Shown piece after piece: positions 52,742-62,586 of a stretch of 64,000 bases of DNA. Every line of letters starts with the position of its first letter. The stretch's first letter is position 1. The DNA is from Euryarchaeota archaeon UBA24 (GTDB taxonomy: Archaea; Halobacteriota; Halobacteria; Halobacteriales; Hikarchaeaceae). Below the pieces are notes generated by a model. That model searched no databases. It saw only the letters and a list, made by a program, of their open reading frames with translations, and had not been told where the DNA came from. Made by a program: the position numbers and the translations under genes. The DNA is taken from the NCBI GenBank assembly GCA_002503845.1, contig DASO01000001.1, positions 1 to 64,000 of the forward strand, in the 5' to 3' direction.

Positions 52742-53455
52742 ATGACCACCCAAAATTCAACTACACTCTCTTCAAAAATTCTCAACGAAGAAACCATCCG
52801 AATAGGGTTGATAGCTCTATTTATAACTGGTCTTTTAACAGCACAACTTACAGCGGTAAAAATCCTAGAATTATCCCCTCTGAATCTCGGAATATCAGTC
52901 ATGGTTCCCGCAGGAGTACTAGCTTATGCAATCACGTTTTTCGCATCTGATTGTTACGCCGAATTATATGGGAAAAAAGCAGCAAGGACAGTCGTTTCTA
53001 TAGCATTTACAATGAATATTGTAATGCTTGTTCTTATTTGGATATCTATTAATGCCCCTGGGTCTGAAGCAGGGATTTCTCCTGAACTATTTGCCACTGT
53101 ATTGGGGCCTTCTGCAAATGTAGTCATAGCCAGTTTAACTGCATATTTGATTAGCCAAAACCTGGACATTTTGATATTCGATACCATCCGTGAGAAGACC
53201 AATGGTAACAAACTTTGGTTGAGAAATATAGGCTCCACCACAGTTAGCCAACTTGTAGATACTATTCTATTTATCACTTTGACATTTTCAATTCTCCCCT
53301 CTATTGTTGGAATCGGAATTGGGCTGCCCTTATTTGTTATCGTACAACTCATATTGGGTCAATACATAGTCAAACTCTTAATCGCCCTCGCAGATACTCC
53401 TTTGATTTATGCTTTCTTTTCCTACTTAAAAAAAGAAAATTTGATGCATAGTTAA
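52742..53455 (+). CDS. Queuosine/archaeosine precursor transporter (YhhQ/VUT family)
   Basis: 237 residues with six or so membrane helices. Family marks: GLLTAQLTAVKILELSPL, MVPAGVLAYAITFFASDCYAELYGKKAARTVV and FDTIREKTNGNKLWLRNIGSTTVSQLVDTILFITLTF. The family imports 7-deazaguanine precursors (preQ0 or preQ1). In archaea preQ0 is incorporated in tRNA to make archaeosine, so the cell may salvage it. The start is the ATG at 52742. Confidence 0.88.
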   Translation: MTTQNSTTLSSKILNEETIRIGLIALFITGLLTAQLTAVKILELSPLNLGISVMVPAGVLAYAITFFASDCYAELYGKKAARTVVSIAFTMNIVMLVLIWISINAPGSEAGISPELFATVLGPSANVVIASLTAYLISQNLDILIFDTIREKTNGNKLWLRNIGSTTVSQLVDTILFITLTFSILPSIVGIGIGLPLFVIVQLILGQYIVKLLIALADTPLIYAFFSYLKKENLMHS

Positions 53456-54270
53456 TCCCTTCTTTTCACTTCACTAACGCAACTTCCAAATCCAAATTTT
53501 AGTCTCACTTCCTCTATTTTTATCTTCCACAATTCTCCCACTTTAGACCCCGGAACAAAGACATTATACCCATCTATATTTGCCATTCCATCTCCTCTTT
53601 TTCCAACCCCTACTATTTCAACCACTATCTCTTCTCCCACTTTAATCGGGGCTGTCAATTTTCCTTTACAAATTATATACACCTCTGCAGATTCTTTCCG
53701 GGATGCACGTGGGTTGAAAACTTTAACCGTTTCAAACTCTTGATTAAGATCTCGCAGAAATTTCTCAATGTCTGTTCCATAGAATGCCTTAACAACAAAA
53801 TTTCCCCCATGACAAAGAATTTCCAAAGCACACCCAAGGGCTTCTCGCCCTAGATAAATAGATCTAGCTTGATCCAACGAATATTCCCCTGTTATATTCG
53901 GTGCCAAATCAGATAACACAACATCTATCGGGCCACCATTTCCCAATTTTTTGTCGCCTTTTTTCTTCTTTTTTCCTTCAACAATTGATTTAATTTTTTC
54001 CTTTGTTTTTTCCTTCGTTATGTCTCCTCTTATTGTGATTACTTCTTCTAACGGTTCTATTTTTTGCAGATCAACACCAATCACCACCCCCGATTTAGAT
54101 AGTTCTCTCGCAACTTGTAACCAACCACCTGGGGCAGCACCTATATCCACAACAGAATCATCTTTTTTGATAATCTTGTGGACTTCATTTATCTGTTTAA
54201 GTTTATACGATGCCCGCGACCGATACCCCTCGACTTTTGCCTTGTTGTAGTAGAAATCTTTTCGGGGCAT
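53452..54270 (-). CDS. rlmE: FtsJ-type 23S rRNA 2'-O-methyltransferase with TRAM domain
   Basis: 272 residues. The RrmJ/FtsJ SAM domain occupies the first ~200: YRSRASYKLKQINEVHKI; VDIGAAPGGWLQVA (SAM); VVLSDLAPNITG (catalytic Asp); FVVKAFYGTDIEKFL (catalytic Lys). A lysine/glycine-rich insert (SIVEGKKKKKGDKKLGNGG) and a C-terminal TRAM domain (VGEEIVVEIVGVGKRGDGMANIDGYNVFVPG) follow. TRAM domains bind RNA, and the combination is seen in haloarchaea. It methylates a uridine of the 23S A-loop. It overlaps the transporter stop by four bases. Confidence 0.9.
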   Translation of the reverse strand: MPRKDFYYNKAKVEGYRSRASYKLKQINEVHKIIKKDDSVVDIGAAPGGWLQVARELSKSGVVIGVDLQKIEPLEEVITIRGDITKEKTKEKIKSIVEGKKKKKGDKKLGNGGPIDVVLSDLAPNITGEYSLDQARSIYLGREALGCALEILCHGGNFVVKAFYGTDIEKFLRDLNQEFETVKVFNPRASRKESAEVYIICKGKLTAPIKVGEEIVVEIVGVGKRGDGMANIDGYNVFVPGSKVGELWKIKIEEVRLKFGFGSCVSEVKRRD

Positions 54271-54419
54271 TACATATTAACTAGACAACTCATGTTGATA
54301 CAATCTTCGCTCAAAAATCATCACATAGTGATCTCTAAAAACCATCTCAAATCACCTTATAATCTCCCCCCAGCGGAACAGATGTCTTTTTATCCCGCCT
54401 ATTCGTACCGAGTTCAATA

Positions 54420-55163
54420 ATGTTCAGCGCTACTATCGAAGCAAAAATTCTACAAGAAGCAATCAGCTCTGCAAAAGTACTGGTGGATGAATGTAAACTA
54501 CGTCTCGACAGTGATGGTTTTCGAATTAGGGCGGTCGATCCAGCGAATGTAGGCATGGTCGATCTTGAACTTTCCACATCAGCATTCGTATCATATGAGT
54601 CCGATGGGGTAGTATTGGGTATAAATTTATCCCGATTATCTGATATCACAAACATAGCTCGATCCGATGAAACTATTGATCTAGAATTCGACGAAGAGGT
54701 CCAAAAATTGACCATTCAGGCAGGTGGATTGCAATATACACTATCTCTAATCGATCCCTCATCTATACGAAAAGAACCCGACCTACCCGATCTAGATCTC
54801 CCCGCAAAAGTTGTGATAGAAGGTAGGAACTTAGACCAAGGAATCAAAGCCGCAGACATGGTTTCTGACCACATAGCCCTAGGCGTAGATCCCGAGTCTC
54901 AAACTTTCTATATACGCGCAAAAGGAGACACAGATAATGTCCAATTAGAACTAAAACAAGACGAAGTGATTAGTCTCCAACCCTCGTTAGCACATTCTTT
55001 ATTTTCCCTCGATTATTTCAAGGACATGAACAAAGCAATACCCAAATCCACTCCTGTCACGCTATCCATGGGGGAAGAATATCCCATCCAAATTAATTTT
55101 CCAATCGCAGATGGAAATGGCCAAGTAACTTATTTACTTGCCCCTAGAATCCAGAGTGACTAG
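54420..55163 (+). CDS. pcn: DNA polymerase sliding clamp PCNA
   Basis: 247 residues, standard length for the trimeric ring. Start MFSATIEAKILQEAISSAKVLVDECKLRLDSDGFRIRAVDPANVGMVDLEL is typical, as is the C-terminal YPIQINFPIADGNGQVTYLLAPRI. It tethers PolD and recruits PIP-box partners. A TATA-like CTTTTTATC about 30 bases before the ATG would give a short or absent leader. Confidence 0.97.
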   Translation: MFSATIEAKILQEAISSAKVLVDECKLRLDSDGFRIRAVDPANVGMVDLELSTSAFVSYESDGVVLGINLSRLSDITNIARSDETIDLEFDEEVQKLTIQAGGLQYTLSLIDPSSIRKEPDLPDLDLPAKVVIEGRNLDQGIKAADMVSDHIALGVDPESQTFYIRAKGDTDNVQLELKQDEVISLQPSLAHSLFSLDYFKDMNKAIPKSTPVTLSMGEEYPIQINFPIADGNGQVTYLLAPRIQSD

Positions 55164-55171
55164 ATTTTCTA

Positions 55172-56479
55172 TTAACCATTTACTTTCCCCGCCTGTTTGT
55201 ACGGCAATCTAGCGAGAAGTATAACCAATGGGATAAACGCGATTGCCCCCACAACAAATGGAGACCAAATTGCTATGGTGTATAATACAGCCATGAACGG
55301 TGGACCCATTGTTCTTCCAAGACTTCCTGCACTTTGAAAAATCCCAAATGATACTCCCTGTGTATCTTCTCTAGCAGCTAGTGAAATCAACGTCGACAAC
55401 GACACGCTAAAACAGGCATTTGAAACAGCAAGTATTCCTAAAACCACGAGAAGACTAACCACCCCCGGATCTATCACATTTCCATTTAATATTATTGGAC
55501 AAAAAGGCATCAGAATCATCGAAACCATCAATCCAACAGACGAGCCAATCGCGACATTCCTTGGGGAATATTTCTTAATGAGGCTCGGACCAAACATCCC
55601 ATGAGAAATTGCACTAATCACCCCGATATATGTGAGAATCATCCCTGCGGTAGCTGCCCCATATCCGTATACGTCGGCGATAAACGGTATGAACATCACT
55701 GTAATCCCTGAAAAAGCGATAGCGCCCACCAATGAAACAATGACCACTCCTCTAATTGAATAGTTCTTCAGGGGTTCTAGTAGCTCTGCAAAATTACTCT
55801 CCCGCCTCTCTACTCCCTCAGATAGATTCGATTCTGGAAGATAAAAAATACATAGGACCATACCCAAAAAACTCAACAAACCAGCACCAAAACTCGGCAA
55901 CGAATAGATAGTTATTGGAATTATTGCTGGAAGTATGGAATCGACAATTCCAATTATATATTCTGTAGCTAAGATCCCTCCAATAGCTGGTCCTATTATG
56001 AACCCCACTGCGAACGCGGCACCAATATATCCTAGATATCGTGGCCTCTCTTCTTCCGTAGTAACATCCGCGATATACGCATTCGCTGTAGAAATATTTC
56101 CTCCCATCGCCCCTGCAAACATACGGGCTAAAAACAATAACACTAGCCCCCCTATTATGCTATATGACCCAATCTCTTCTGCAATTCCAAAGAAAAACCA
56201 TGCCACAGAACTTCCCAATAAAGAAATCACCAAAATAGGACGTCTGCCCCATACATCTGATAACTTACCTAAAAACGGAGATGACACAAATTGCATTAAC
56301 GAATACGATGCTGCCAACAAACCAATTGCAATATCACTAACACCAAAACTCCTAACATAAAATGGTAAGACTGGTATGATTATCCCAAACCCAATTAGAT
56401 CTAATAATATGACAAAAAATACTATTGATAGCGCTCTCTTTGGATTGGAAATTCCATTTCTATTTTCTGGAAGTTTCAT
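55172..56479 (-). CDS. MFS drug/solute transporter (TetA-like)
   Basis: 435 residues with about 12 membrane helices. The loop 2-3 motif GKLSDVWGRRPILVISLLG is clear, and GMFGPSLIKKYSPRN echoes it in the second half. GAMGGNISTANAYIADVTTEEERPRYLGYIGAAFAVGFIIGPAIGG in helix 5 resembles drug:H+ antiporters of the TetA/Bmr group. The substrate is unknown. The start overlaps the stop of the preceding gene by four bases (ATGA), so they are cotranscribed. Confidence 0.86.
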   Translation of the reverse strand: MKLPENRNGISNPKRALSIVFFVILLDLIGFGIIIPVLPFYVRSFGVSDIAIGLLAASYSLMQFVSSPFLGKLSDVWGRRPILVISLLGSSVAWFFFGIAEEIGSYSIIGGLVLLFLARMFAGAMGGNISTANAYIADVTTEEERPRYLGYIGAAFAVGFIIGPAIGGILATEYIIGIVDSILPAIIPITIYSLPSFGAGLLSFLGMVLCIFYLPESNLSEGVERRESNFAELLEPLKNYSIRGVVIVSLVGAIAFSGITVMFIPFIADVYGYGAATAGMILTYIGVISAISHGMFGPSLIKKYSPRNVAIGSSVGLMVSMILMPFCPIILNGNVIDPGVVSLLVVLGILAVSNACFSVSLSTLISLAAREDTQGVSFGIFQSAGSLGRTMGPPFMAVLYTIAIWSPFVVGAIAFIPLVILLARLPYKQAGKVNG

Positions 56480-57063
56480 TCCATCCTCTCAATTACCCTC
56501 TTTGCAGCTTGCGCCTTTTCCATCCACCCATATCCTCCCTCATATACATGTTTTTTATTATCTATCACATCTTTGGGGGCTGATTCTCCAAACCCTCCCC
56601 TTTCCCAACTGCCACTCCGAACAAGCCATTGGGTAACCTTTTCTTGTGTTTCCTCCCATGAAAATCCAACCATTTTGTGCCACGCCAACATAGCAAAAAG
56701 AGCGTTATCGTGACACCCTGGATAACTCCCTTTTTCATATATGGTCCTCATGGGTTCTGATACCGGTTCTGATATTCTGTCTGCCCTTTCTGCAGGAGTT
56801 AACAGTCTAATTTTTCCCAATTCTCCTTGCTCAACACGTTGTTCTCTTGTTAAAATGAACATTATTGCAGAGTGAAGATTCTTCCATTCTGATTGAATTT
56901 CGCTCGCCATTTCTTTCTGCGTACTCGGATCAACCAAAATTAAAGAAATAATATCAATATATGCTTTTTCGATCTCATCTCTGGAACATAATTCAAATTT
57001 ACATTCTGGAGCATGCATACTACTTCTAGTTCGGCATCCCGGGCAGGGATATGCAAAAAGCAT
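56476..57063 (-). CDS. Cysteine-containing protein beside PriL, possibly PriCT-like
   Basis: 195 residues. YPCPGCRTRSSMHAPECKFELC at the N-terminus could bind zinc. A winged-helix-like middle (KNLHSAIMFILTREQRVEQGELGKIRLLTPAERADRI) and a segment GCHDNALFAMLAWHKMVGFSWEETQEKVTQWL resemble, by eye, the C-terminal PriCT helices of archaeo-eukaryotic primases. It is divergent from priL across 124 bases. I do not know an established name; it seems conserved in haloarchaea. A role in priming is an inference from position and pattern. Confidence 0.6.
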   Translation of the reverse strand: MLFAYPCPGCRTRSSMHAPECKFELCSRDEIEKAYIDIISLILVDPSTQKEMASEIQSEWKNLHSAIMFILTREQRVEQGELGKIRLLTPAERADRISEPVSEPMRTIYEKGSYPGCHDNALFAMLAWHKMVGFSWEETQEKVTQWLVRSGSWERGGFGESAPKDVIDNKKHVYEGGYGWMEKAQAAKRVIERME

Positions 57064-57187
57064 AGGTACACTATTATACCTTTACCTAGGCTTTAGGTAC
57101 ATCGATACACAGAGACTCTAAAAAACATAGGAATCCCCAAACGTCACCGGATAAGTTTATCCTGGATGCAGTTCGAGAGCCTAGTGA

Positions 57188-58198
57188 ATGGAAATTCTAC
57201 ATGCAAAATATCCGTTTTTATCCTCTGCAAAAGAGAGCGTAGCGGATTCGGGGTTTGATTTAATCTCTACCATCCAAACCAACAAACCAACCGTAAACCG
57301 CGCCCTGGAACGTATTTTGTGTGCAATTGAAGAAGGCTCAATAGGCCCAGAACATAGAAACACAACAGTAGAACTTTTGTCATATCCCCTCGCGCGCATT
57401 CTAGTTTCTCTAGTAAACGAACCCGGTCTAACACACAGGTATTCTTGGGCAGAATCACAAACTGCTATGTCTCACTTCAAAAACGATATAGAAGATGACA
57501 CTAAACTGAAAAGCATCAGTCCCGCCCGCCTATCTCTAAAAACACTCCTCGACGAATTACAAGTCACAAAAAATATAGTCCAACATGGTGATACATTTTC
57601 GATTTCAGTTGAGACCTATCTGTCCTTTATTTCTTATCTACCTGATGCTAGCTGGAAGTTGGTATTTCAAGCACTTTCTCAAGGGAACATCAATGTCGAA
57701 GAATCTGAATTATATAAACTCCTGGGAGTTGGAATTTTTCGGCAAATAAAAAGCGATCTCCCTCTCAAAGTTCCCAAAGAAGCCGAAAAGCTATTGCAAA
57801 CACAATTAAAATCTATCCACAGTTATATCGACGAAATTGATCTCGAACCAGAATTGGGCCCTGTCTCCATCGATTTTTTCCCACCTTGTATGGCGCATCT
57901 CTTACAACGGATAGAATCCAACGAAAGACTCAATCCGCCATCGTTGTTCTCACTGACTTCTTTTCTTATTTCTACCCAAACAAACCCCCAAGAAACTCTT
58001 GATTATTTAACAAACAATTCTTTCCACCCCTCTCTAATCCAATCTACCATGGATTATCTCCAAGATAAAGACGGTGCACCTCTATACCCTCCACCATCAT
58101 GCGCAACGATGCAAGCATATGGTGATTGTGTTAACATGGATGAAATTTGCCAAACAATATCTCATCCACTTCAATACTCTTCTAAAAAACACTCTTAG
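57188..58198 (+). CDS. priL: DNA primase large subunit PriL
   Basis: 336 residues. The C-terminal FeS domain holds the four cysteines spread over IDFFPPCMAHLLQRIES, CATMQAYGDC and MDEIC (about 234-315), with FPPC and YGDC as family marks. The N-terminal helical domain (PFLSSAKESVADSG) is variable. PriL binds the catalytic PriS and directs RNA primer synthesis and transfer. priS is not in this window. The cysteine set is complete, so it should be functional. Confidence 0.9.
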   Translation: MEILHAKYPFLSSAKESVADSGFDLISTIQTNKPTVNRALERILCAIEEGSIGPEHRNTTVELLSYPLARILVSLVNEPGLTHRYSWAESQTAMSHFKNDIEDDTKLKSISPARLSLKTLLDELQVTKNIVQHGDTFSISVETYLSFISYLPDASWKLVFQALSQGNINVEESELYKLLGVGIFRQIKSDLPLKVPKEAEKLLQTQLKSIHSYIDEIDLEPELGPVSIDFFPPCMAHLLQRIESNERLNPPSLFSLTSFLISTQTNPQETLDYLTNNSFHPSLIQSTMDYLQDKDGAPLYPPPSCATMQAYGDCVNMDEICQTISHPLQYSSKKHS

Positions 58199-58206
58199 AA
58201 TTCTAA

Positions 58207-58416
58207 CTATTCTTCATTTCTCGAAAGCAAATACCCCGTTCCCATCATAGCCACTATAAATCCAACTATCGCCACAATTATCCACAACGTCCCTTCTTGA
58301 AGGATTCCATCTTGCATAGAATATTTGTTTCCAATATATACTATTGCCACTACAAAAACACTTGCCCAGGCCACAGAAGCGATTATCTCTAATAATCGAA
58401 TTCGTGGTATGTTCAT
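58207..58416 (-). CDS. Small two-helix membrane protein
   Basis: 69 residues with two hydrophobic helices (IIASVAWASVFVVAIVYIG and LWIIVAIVGFIVAMMGTGYLL) and a short charged tail RNEE. No family recognised. It starts with MNIPRIRLLE and ends eight bases from the convergent priL stop. It may be a small haloarchaeal-type conserved protein. Confidence 0.6.
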   Translation of the reverse strand: MNIPRIRLLEIIASVAWASVFVVAIVYIGNKYSMQDGILQEGTLWIIVAIVGFIVAMMGTGYLLSRNEE

Positions 58417-58491
58417 ACTCTATCTATTTCTTAGAAATAGTAAAAAGGGCTTCGAAGCAAAACAATCTCTTATGCAATATCATTCTGATCC

Positions 58492-58929
58492 TTATTTCTC
58501 CTCACTATAATCCCCAAACGTTGTCTTTTCCGACTCACCAACTAATTCCTCAAAATCAATTCCTTTCTCATACAAGTCCCCCCGCGAAACGCGATAGTTC
58601 CCACCTTTTGTTATATACAAGTCCCCCGGATGAAAGAAATACCATTTCTCATTATTAAATCTTACACCAATACGCGCTTTGGCACCAAAGTTCTGAGAGA
58701 AATAAACTAAAGCTTCGACCTCTTCTCCACTTAAATAGATCTTATCACTAGCACTCGATTTAACTTCAAATGCATAAAATAACTTCCCATTTCCTGCTAA
58801 TACATCTGGCAATTCTCGCGATGTGGCACCACCACTTGCAGGCGCCCGCATGACAGCAAAACCCGCTTTGTCTAGTAATCTTACCAGTTCTCTTTCCACT
58901 CGACTCCCCTTTACCTGAGCCGAACTCAC
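58492..58929 (-). CDS. hjc: Holliday junction resolvase Hjc
   Basis: 145 residues. Endonuclease motifs: [24 protein letters not shown] (Glu), RELPDVLAG (Asp), [11 protein letters not shown] (Glu-Val-Lys), and [24 protein letters not shown] dimeric enzyme that cuts four-way junctions during recombination or stalled-fork repair. Its start overlaps the stop of ahcY by four bases (ATGA), so it lies at the end of an ahcY-hjc transcript. Confidence 0.93.
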   Translation of the reverse strand: MSSAQVKGSRVERELVRLLDKAGFAVMRAPASGGATSRELPDVLAGNGKLFYAFEVKSSASDKIYLSGEEVEALVYFSQNFGAKARIGVRFNNEKWYFFHPGDLYITKGGNYRVSRGDLYEKGIDFEELVGESEKTTFGDYSEEK

Positions 58930-60206
58930 GTCCCGAACTCCGATCCTCTCAAATAATTATCTTGCGATTCTGAGAGGTAGTCTATCTCAATTCCCTCCGA
59001 TCTAAGTTTTATTTCTGCCACCTGTGCGTCCAGTTCCATTGGCACTGAATGTACCCCCGGACCATATGTAGGATTTACAACCATCTCGCGCATACAGACC
59101 GCTTGCATACCAAAACTTTGGTCCATTATCTCAATCGGATGCCCAAGAGACAATGGGCTGGCTAAATTGACAAGTCTCCCCGAAGCAAGCACATTAATCC
59201 TACGACCATCTCTCAATTGATACTCCCGAACACCATCCCTCACCATTCGTTCAGATGTGGCTAATTTTTCTAGTTCTTTTATATTAATCTCAACATCAAA
59301 ATGCCCAGCATTTGCAAGAATAACCCCGTCCCTCATCAATTCAAAGTGATTTTTATTCAGAATATCACAATTCCCCGTCGTCGTAATGAATACATCCCCC
59401 CTATGAGCCGCTTGCAGCATTGGCATCACTTCATATCCCTCCATGTATGCCTCCAAACCCCTCAATGGATCTACCTCTGTAATTATTACCCGTGCGTTTT
59501 GACCGGATATTTTTTTGGCCACCCCTCTCCCACAATAACCATATCCCGCCACGACCACTGTTTTACCCGCCCATGAAAAATTAGTCGTAACGGCAATGGA
59601 GAGTATAGTCGATTCTCCCGTCCCATGAATATTGTCAAATAAACGCTTCATTGGAGTGTCATTAACTGCAAAAACAGGATATTTAAGTTTCCCTTCAGCT
59701 TCCATAGACTTGAGTCGGTGCACCCCTGTAGTAGTCTCTTCACACCCTCCAATTACGCTCTTTATCTTTTCCTCATGATCTTCGTGCAACGCAAAAATTA
59801 GGTCTCCGCCATCATCCAATGTCAAAGTGGGGTTGTGAGAAATCACAGCCTCTATCCCTTTGTAGTATTCTTCATCAGTAATTCCCTTTGCAGCATAACT
59901 CGAAATCATTGGGTTGGCATCCAGAGCAAAACTCACATCATCATGGGTTGAAAGAGGATTGCAACCAGTCACTACGACCTTTGCACCACCTTCTGCTAGT
60001 AATTCCAATAGCACAGCTGTTTTCGCTTCAACATGCAACGCGACACCTATGCATTGACCTTGAAATGGCATCTCACGAATGAATTGTTCACGTAAAAAAG
60101 AAAGAATAGGCATGTTGGACGCAGCCCAGTCAATTTTTTGTCTCCCCGTATCTATGTAATTATCCACATTGTCAACGGAATCTGAAATGGTGGGATAAAT
60201 ACTCAT
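58926..60206 (-). CDS. ahcY: Adenosylhomocysteinase (or S-inosylhomocysteine hydrolase)
   Basis: 426 residues. NAD site: [14 protein letters not shown]. Substrate and catalytic segments: [22 protein letters not shown] (the archaeal K-x-L-F-D-N-x-x-G-T-G form), [19 protein letters not shown] and NAGHFDVEI. The short C-terminus without the lysine-tyrosine tail is as in archaeal and thermophile enzymes. It splits SAH to adenosine and homocysteine. Some archaeal relatives prefer the deaminated substrate S-inosylhomocysteine, and the deaminase gene immediately upstream fits this. Confidence 0.92.
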   Translation of the reverse strand: MSIYPTISDSVDNVDNYIDTGRQKIDWAASNMPILSFLREQFIREMPFQGQCIGVALHVEAKTAVLLELLAEGGAKVVVTGCNPLSTHDDVSFALDANPMISSYAAKGITDEEYYKGIEAVISHNPTLTLDDGGDLIFALHEDHEEKIKSVIGGCEETTTGVHRLKSMEAEGKLKYPVFAVNDTPMKRLFDNIHGTGESTILSIAVTTNFSWAGKTVVVAGYGYCGRGVAKKISGQNARVIITEVDPLRGLEAYMEGYEVMPMLQAAHRGDVFITTTGNCDILNKNHFELMRDGVILANAGHFDVEINIKELEKLATSERMVRDGVREYQLRDGRRINVLASGRLVNLASPLSLGHPIEIMDQSFGMQAVCMREMVVNPTYGPGVHSVPMELDAQVAEIKLRSEGIEIDYLSESQDNYLRGSEFGT

Positions 60207-60262
60207 GAGCTCTCTAAGCGACGCACCAAAGAAAAGTGTTTCAAGATTCTATCTATATTAGA

Positions 60263-61561
60263 TTACCTCTTTTTCCTTACCCGTTCACTAAGATCATTCG
60301 CACATATACGAGCAGATTCTATGACTTTAGATTCATCCAAAGTTAGTACTTCTCTGTCTTTCATAAGGACTTTTCCGTCACAAATAGTGTGGATCACATC
60401 CGAACCCCTCGCCGCATATACAAGGAGATTCACACATTTCCTCATTGGGGTAAGATGCGCAGCTTCGAGATCCAATATTGCCAAGTCCGCAACCCAACCC
60501 GGTTCTATTCTTCCTGCTGGTATGTCTAATATATTTGCCCCACCCACCGTGGCCATTGAAAAAACAGATGTGGCATTCACAGCACTAGCACTTTTAGCAG
60601 ACAGTTTTCCTACCATCGCAGCGTCTCTCATCTCTCCAAATAGATCTAAGTCATTGTTCGAAGCAGCCCCATCAGTTCCGAGTCCTATTGTCACCCCTGC
60701 ATTCTGCAATTTTTGAATTGGAGCAATTCCACTGGCCAATTTCATATTGGATGCTGGACAATGAACAACCCCTATACCTTTATCAACCAAAATATCAATT
60801 TCATTTGAATCAACATGAACACAGTGAGCCGCGAAATCCCCTGAACTCAAAATATTATATTCTGATGCAAGCTCTATCGGTCTCATCCCATGCATTTTGC
60901 TAGTTTTTTCGACATCCTCTAATGTTTCATTAGTGTGAAGATGAATGGGAATTCCTAAATCTCTAGCACGGGGGATGTGTTCTTCAAAATATTCTAAATC
61001 AACTGTATTCATACTGTGGGGCATAAATGCCGTCTTAATTCTGCCACCCGCAAATCCACTATATTCTTCAGCAAATTTTAGTCCCTTTTCAGCATCCAAA
61101 TAAGCATCATCTTCATTTTTGCCAACCGTCACCACACCTTGGCCTAACACAGCACGCATCCCCGAACTTTCAGTAGCCATTGCGACTTCAGACATGTGAA
61201 AATACATGTCACAAAAAGTAGTAGTACCCGATTTAATTAATTCAACCAAAGCCAATTGGGACCCAATATAAACATCTTCGGGTGTCAAATGAGATTCAAT
61301 AGGCCATATATCTTCTTTCAACCACTCTTCGAGAGGTTTGTCATCCGAATAACCCCGTAAAAGTGTCATAGCCATGTGGGTATGTGCATTCACCAGACCC
61401 GGAATGACCAATCCCCCTCTTGCATCTATTTCTTCATCACCTCTAAGTGACTCCCCTACTTCTAAAATTAGTCCCCTCTCGACATCTATCAGGACATCTA
61501 AAAATTCTAGCGTCAAGTCTTCTTGTAGGACCCTTCCCCCTATGACACTTAGAGTATTCAT
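60263..61561 (-). CDS. mtaD: 5-methylthioadenosine/S-adenosylhomocysteine deaminase
   Basis: 432 residues of the amidohydrolase superfamily: NAHTHMAMTLLRGYSDDKPLEEWL (HxH), PIHLHTNETLEDVE, AAHCVHVDSNEIDIL and GLGTDGAASNNDLDLF (Asp). The barrel deaminates adenosine moieties of SAH, MTA or 5'-deoxyadenosine to inosine forms. It lies 56 bases upstream of ahcY on the same strand and the two probably cooperate in SAH disposal. Start is the ATG at 61561. Confidence 0.9.
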   Translation of the reverse strand: MNTLSVIGGRVLQEDLTLEFLDVLIDVERGLILEVGESLRGDEEIDARGGLVIPGLVNAHTHMAMTLLRGYSDDKPLEEWLKEDIWPIESHLTPEDVYIGSQLALVELIKSGTTTFCDMYFHMSEVAMATESSGMRAVLGQGVVTVGKNEDDAYLDAEKGLKFAEEYSGFAGGRIKTAFMPHSMNTVDLEYFEEHIPRARDLGIPIHLHTNETLEDVEKTSKMHGMRPIELASEYNILSSGDFAAHCVHVDSNEIDILVDKGIGVVHCPASNMKLASGIAPIQKLQNAGVTIGLGTDGAASNNDLDLFGEMRDAAMVGKLSAKSASAVNATSVFSMATVGGANILDIPAGRIEPGWVADLAILDLEAAHLTPMRKCVNLLVYAARGSDVIHTICDGKVLMKDREVLTLDESKVIESARICANDLSERVRKKR

Positions 61562-61652
61562 ATATCTCCTTTGGGATAGAGGACATTAGCCCCTACGATA
61601 TGATCTTAATATACCGAAAGAGTGTTTCTCGTAGATTACATTAGGTATACTT

Positions 61653-62519
61653 ATGAGAGTCGCGTTACCGAATAAAGGCCGTCTCCACACCCCCGCATCT
61701 AATTTATTATCTAGAGCCGGAATCTATGTGAGAGAATCTCAGCAAGACAGGAAACTTTGGTCAGATACAACAATTCCTGATACTACTGTTATCTATGTTC
61801 GATCAGAAGATATTCCTAGATATGTTAGCAGCGGTGCAGCAGACCTAGGAATCACTGGACACGATCAAATCAAAGAAAAGAATTTTGACAATATAGTCGA
61901 TATTTTGGACTTGGATTTTGGAAAATGTAAACTAGTGGTAGCTTCACTTGACCCCCGTGTCAGCTCCGATATTTCCATCGATTCCCTTGAAAAATTAAAA
62001 GGAAAACGTGTCGCAACAGAGTTTCCAAATATAACTAAAACTTTCTTTGAAAATCAAAATATATCTATTGAAATAGTAAAAGTTGGTGGAGCAACCGAAC
62101 TCACACCTCACGTCCGCATGGCAGATGCAATCGTAGATATTGTCAGCTCTGGAGAAACCCTCCGTAGCAACCAACTCATTACCATAGAAGAGGTATTGAG
62201 CAGCAGCGCCCGATTAATCTCTCGAGATGATGTACAAGACCATCCCTTAACCAAAAAAATTGCTGGGGCACTTTCTTCTGTTGTCGCAGCTAAAAATAAG
62301 AGATATCTAATGATGAACGCTCCTCGGGAAAAATTAGAAGACATCACAGCCGTAATACCCGGATTATCTAGTCCAACCGTGATTGATACTGCTGGAAAAT
62401 CCACGGCAGTTATCCACGCTGTGGTGGATGAATCAGATGTCTTCGATACAATCGAACTTCTCAAAGAAAAAGGAGCAACTGGCATTTTGGTAACTACCAT
62501 CGATAGATTAGTCGAATAA
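61653..62519 (+). CDS. hisG: ATP phosphoribosyltransferase HisG (long form)
   Basis: 288 residues: RVALPNKGRLHTPASNLLSRAGI start; YVSSGAADLGITGHDQIKE; the PRPP loop TPHVRMADAIVDIVSSGETL; and the C-terminal ferredoxin-like regulatory domain (KRYLMMNAPREKLEDITAVIPGLSSPTVID). It condenses ATP and PRPP in the first step of histidine synthesis. The regulatory domain indicates histidine feedback inhibition, as in long-form HisG, so no HisZ is needed. A TATA-like TTAATATA lies about 43 bases upstream. Confidence 0.95.
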   Translation: MRVALPNKGRLHTPASNLLSRAGIYVRESQQDRKLWSDTTIPDTTVIYVRSEDIPRYVSSGAADLGITGHDQIKEKNFDNIVDILDLDFGKCKLVVASLDPRVSSDISIDSLEKLKGKRVATEFPNITKTFFENQNISIEIVKVGGATELTPHVRMADAIVDIVSSGETLRSNQLITIEEVLSSSARLISRDDVQDHPLTKKIAGALSSVVAAKNKRYLMMNAPREKLEDITAVIPGLSSPTVIDTAGKSTAVIHAVVDESDVFDTIELLKEKGATGILVTTIDRLVE

Positions 62520-62586
62520 AATTCAATATTTATTATATTTTATGGGCATCGATATCCTCATCATTTATCAGAACTGAATCGCTGCT

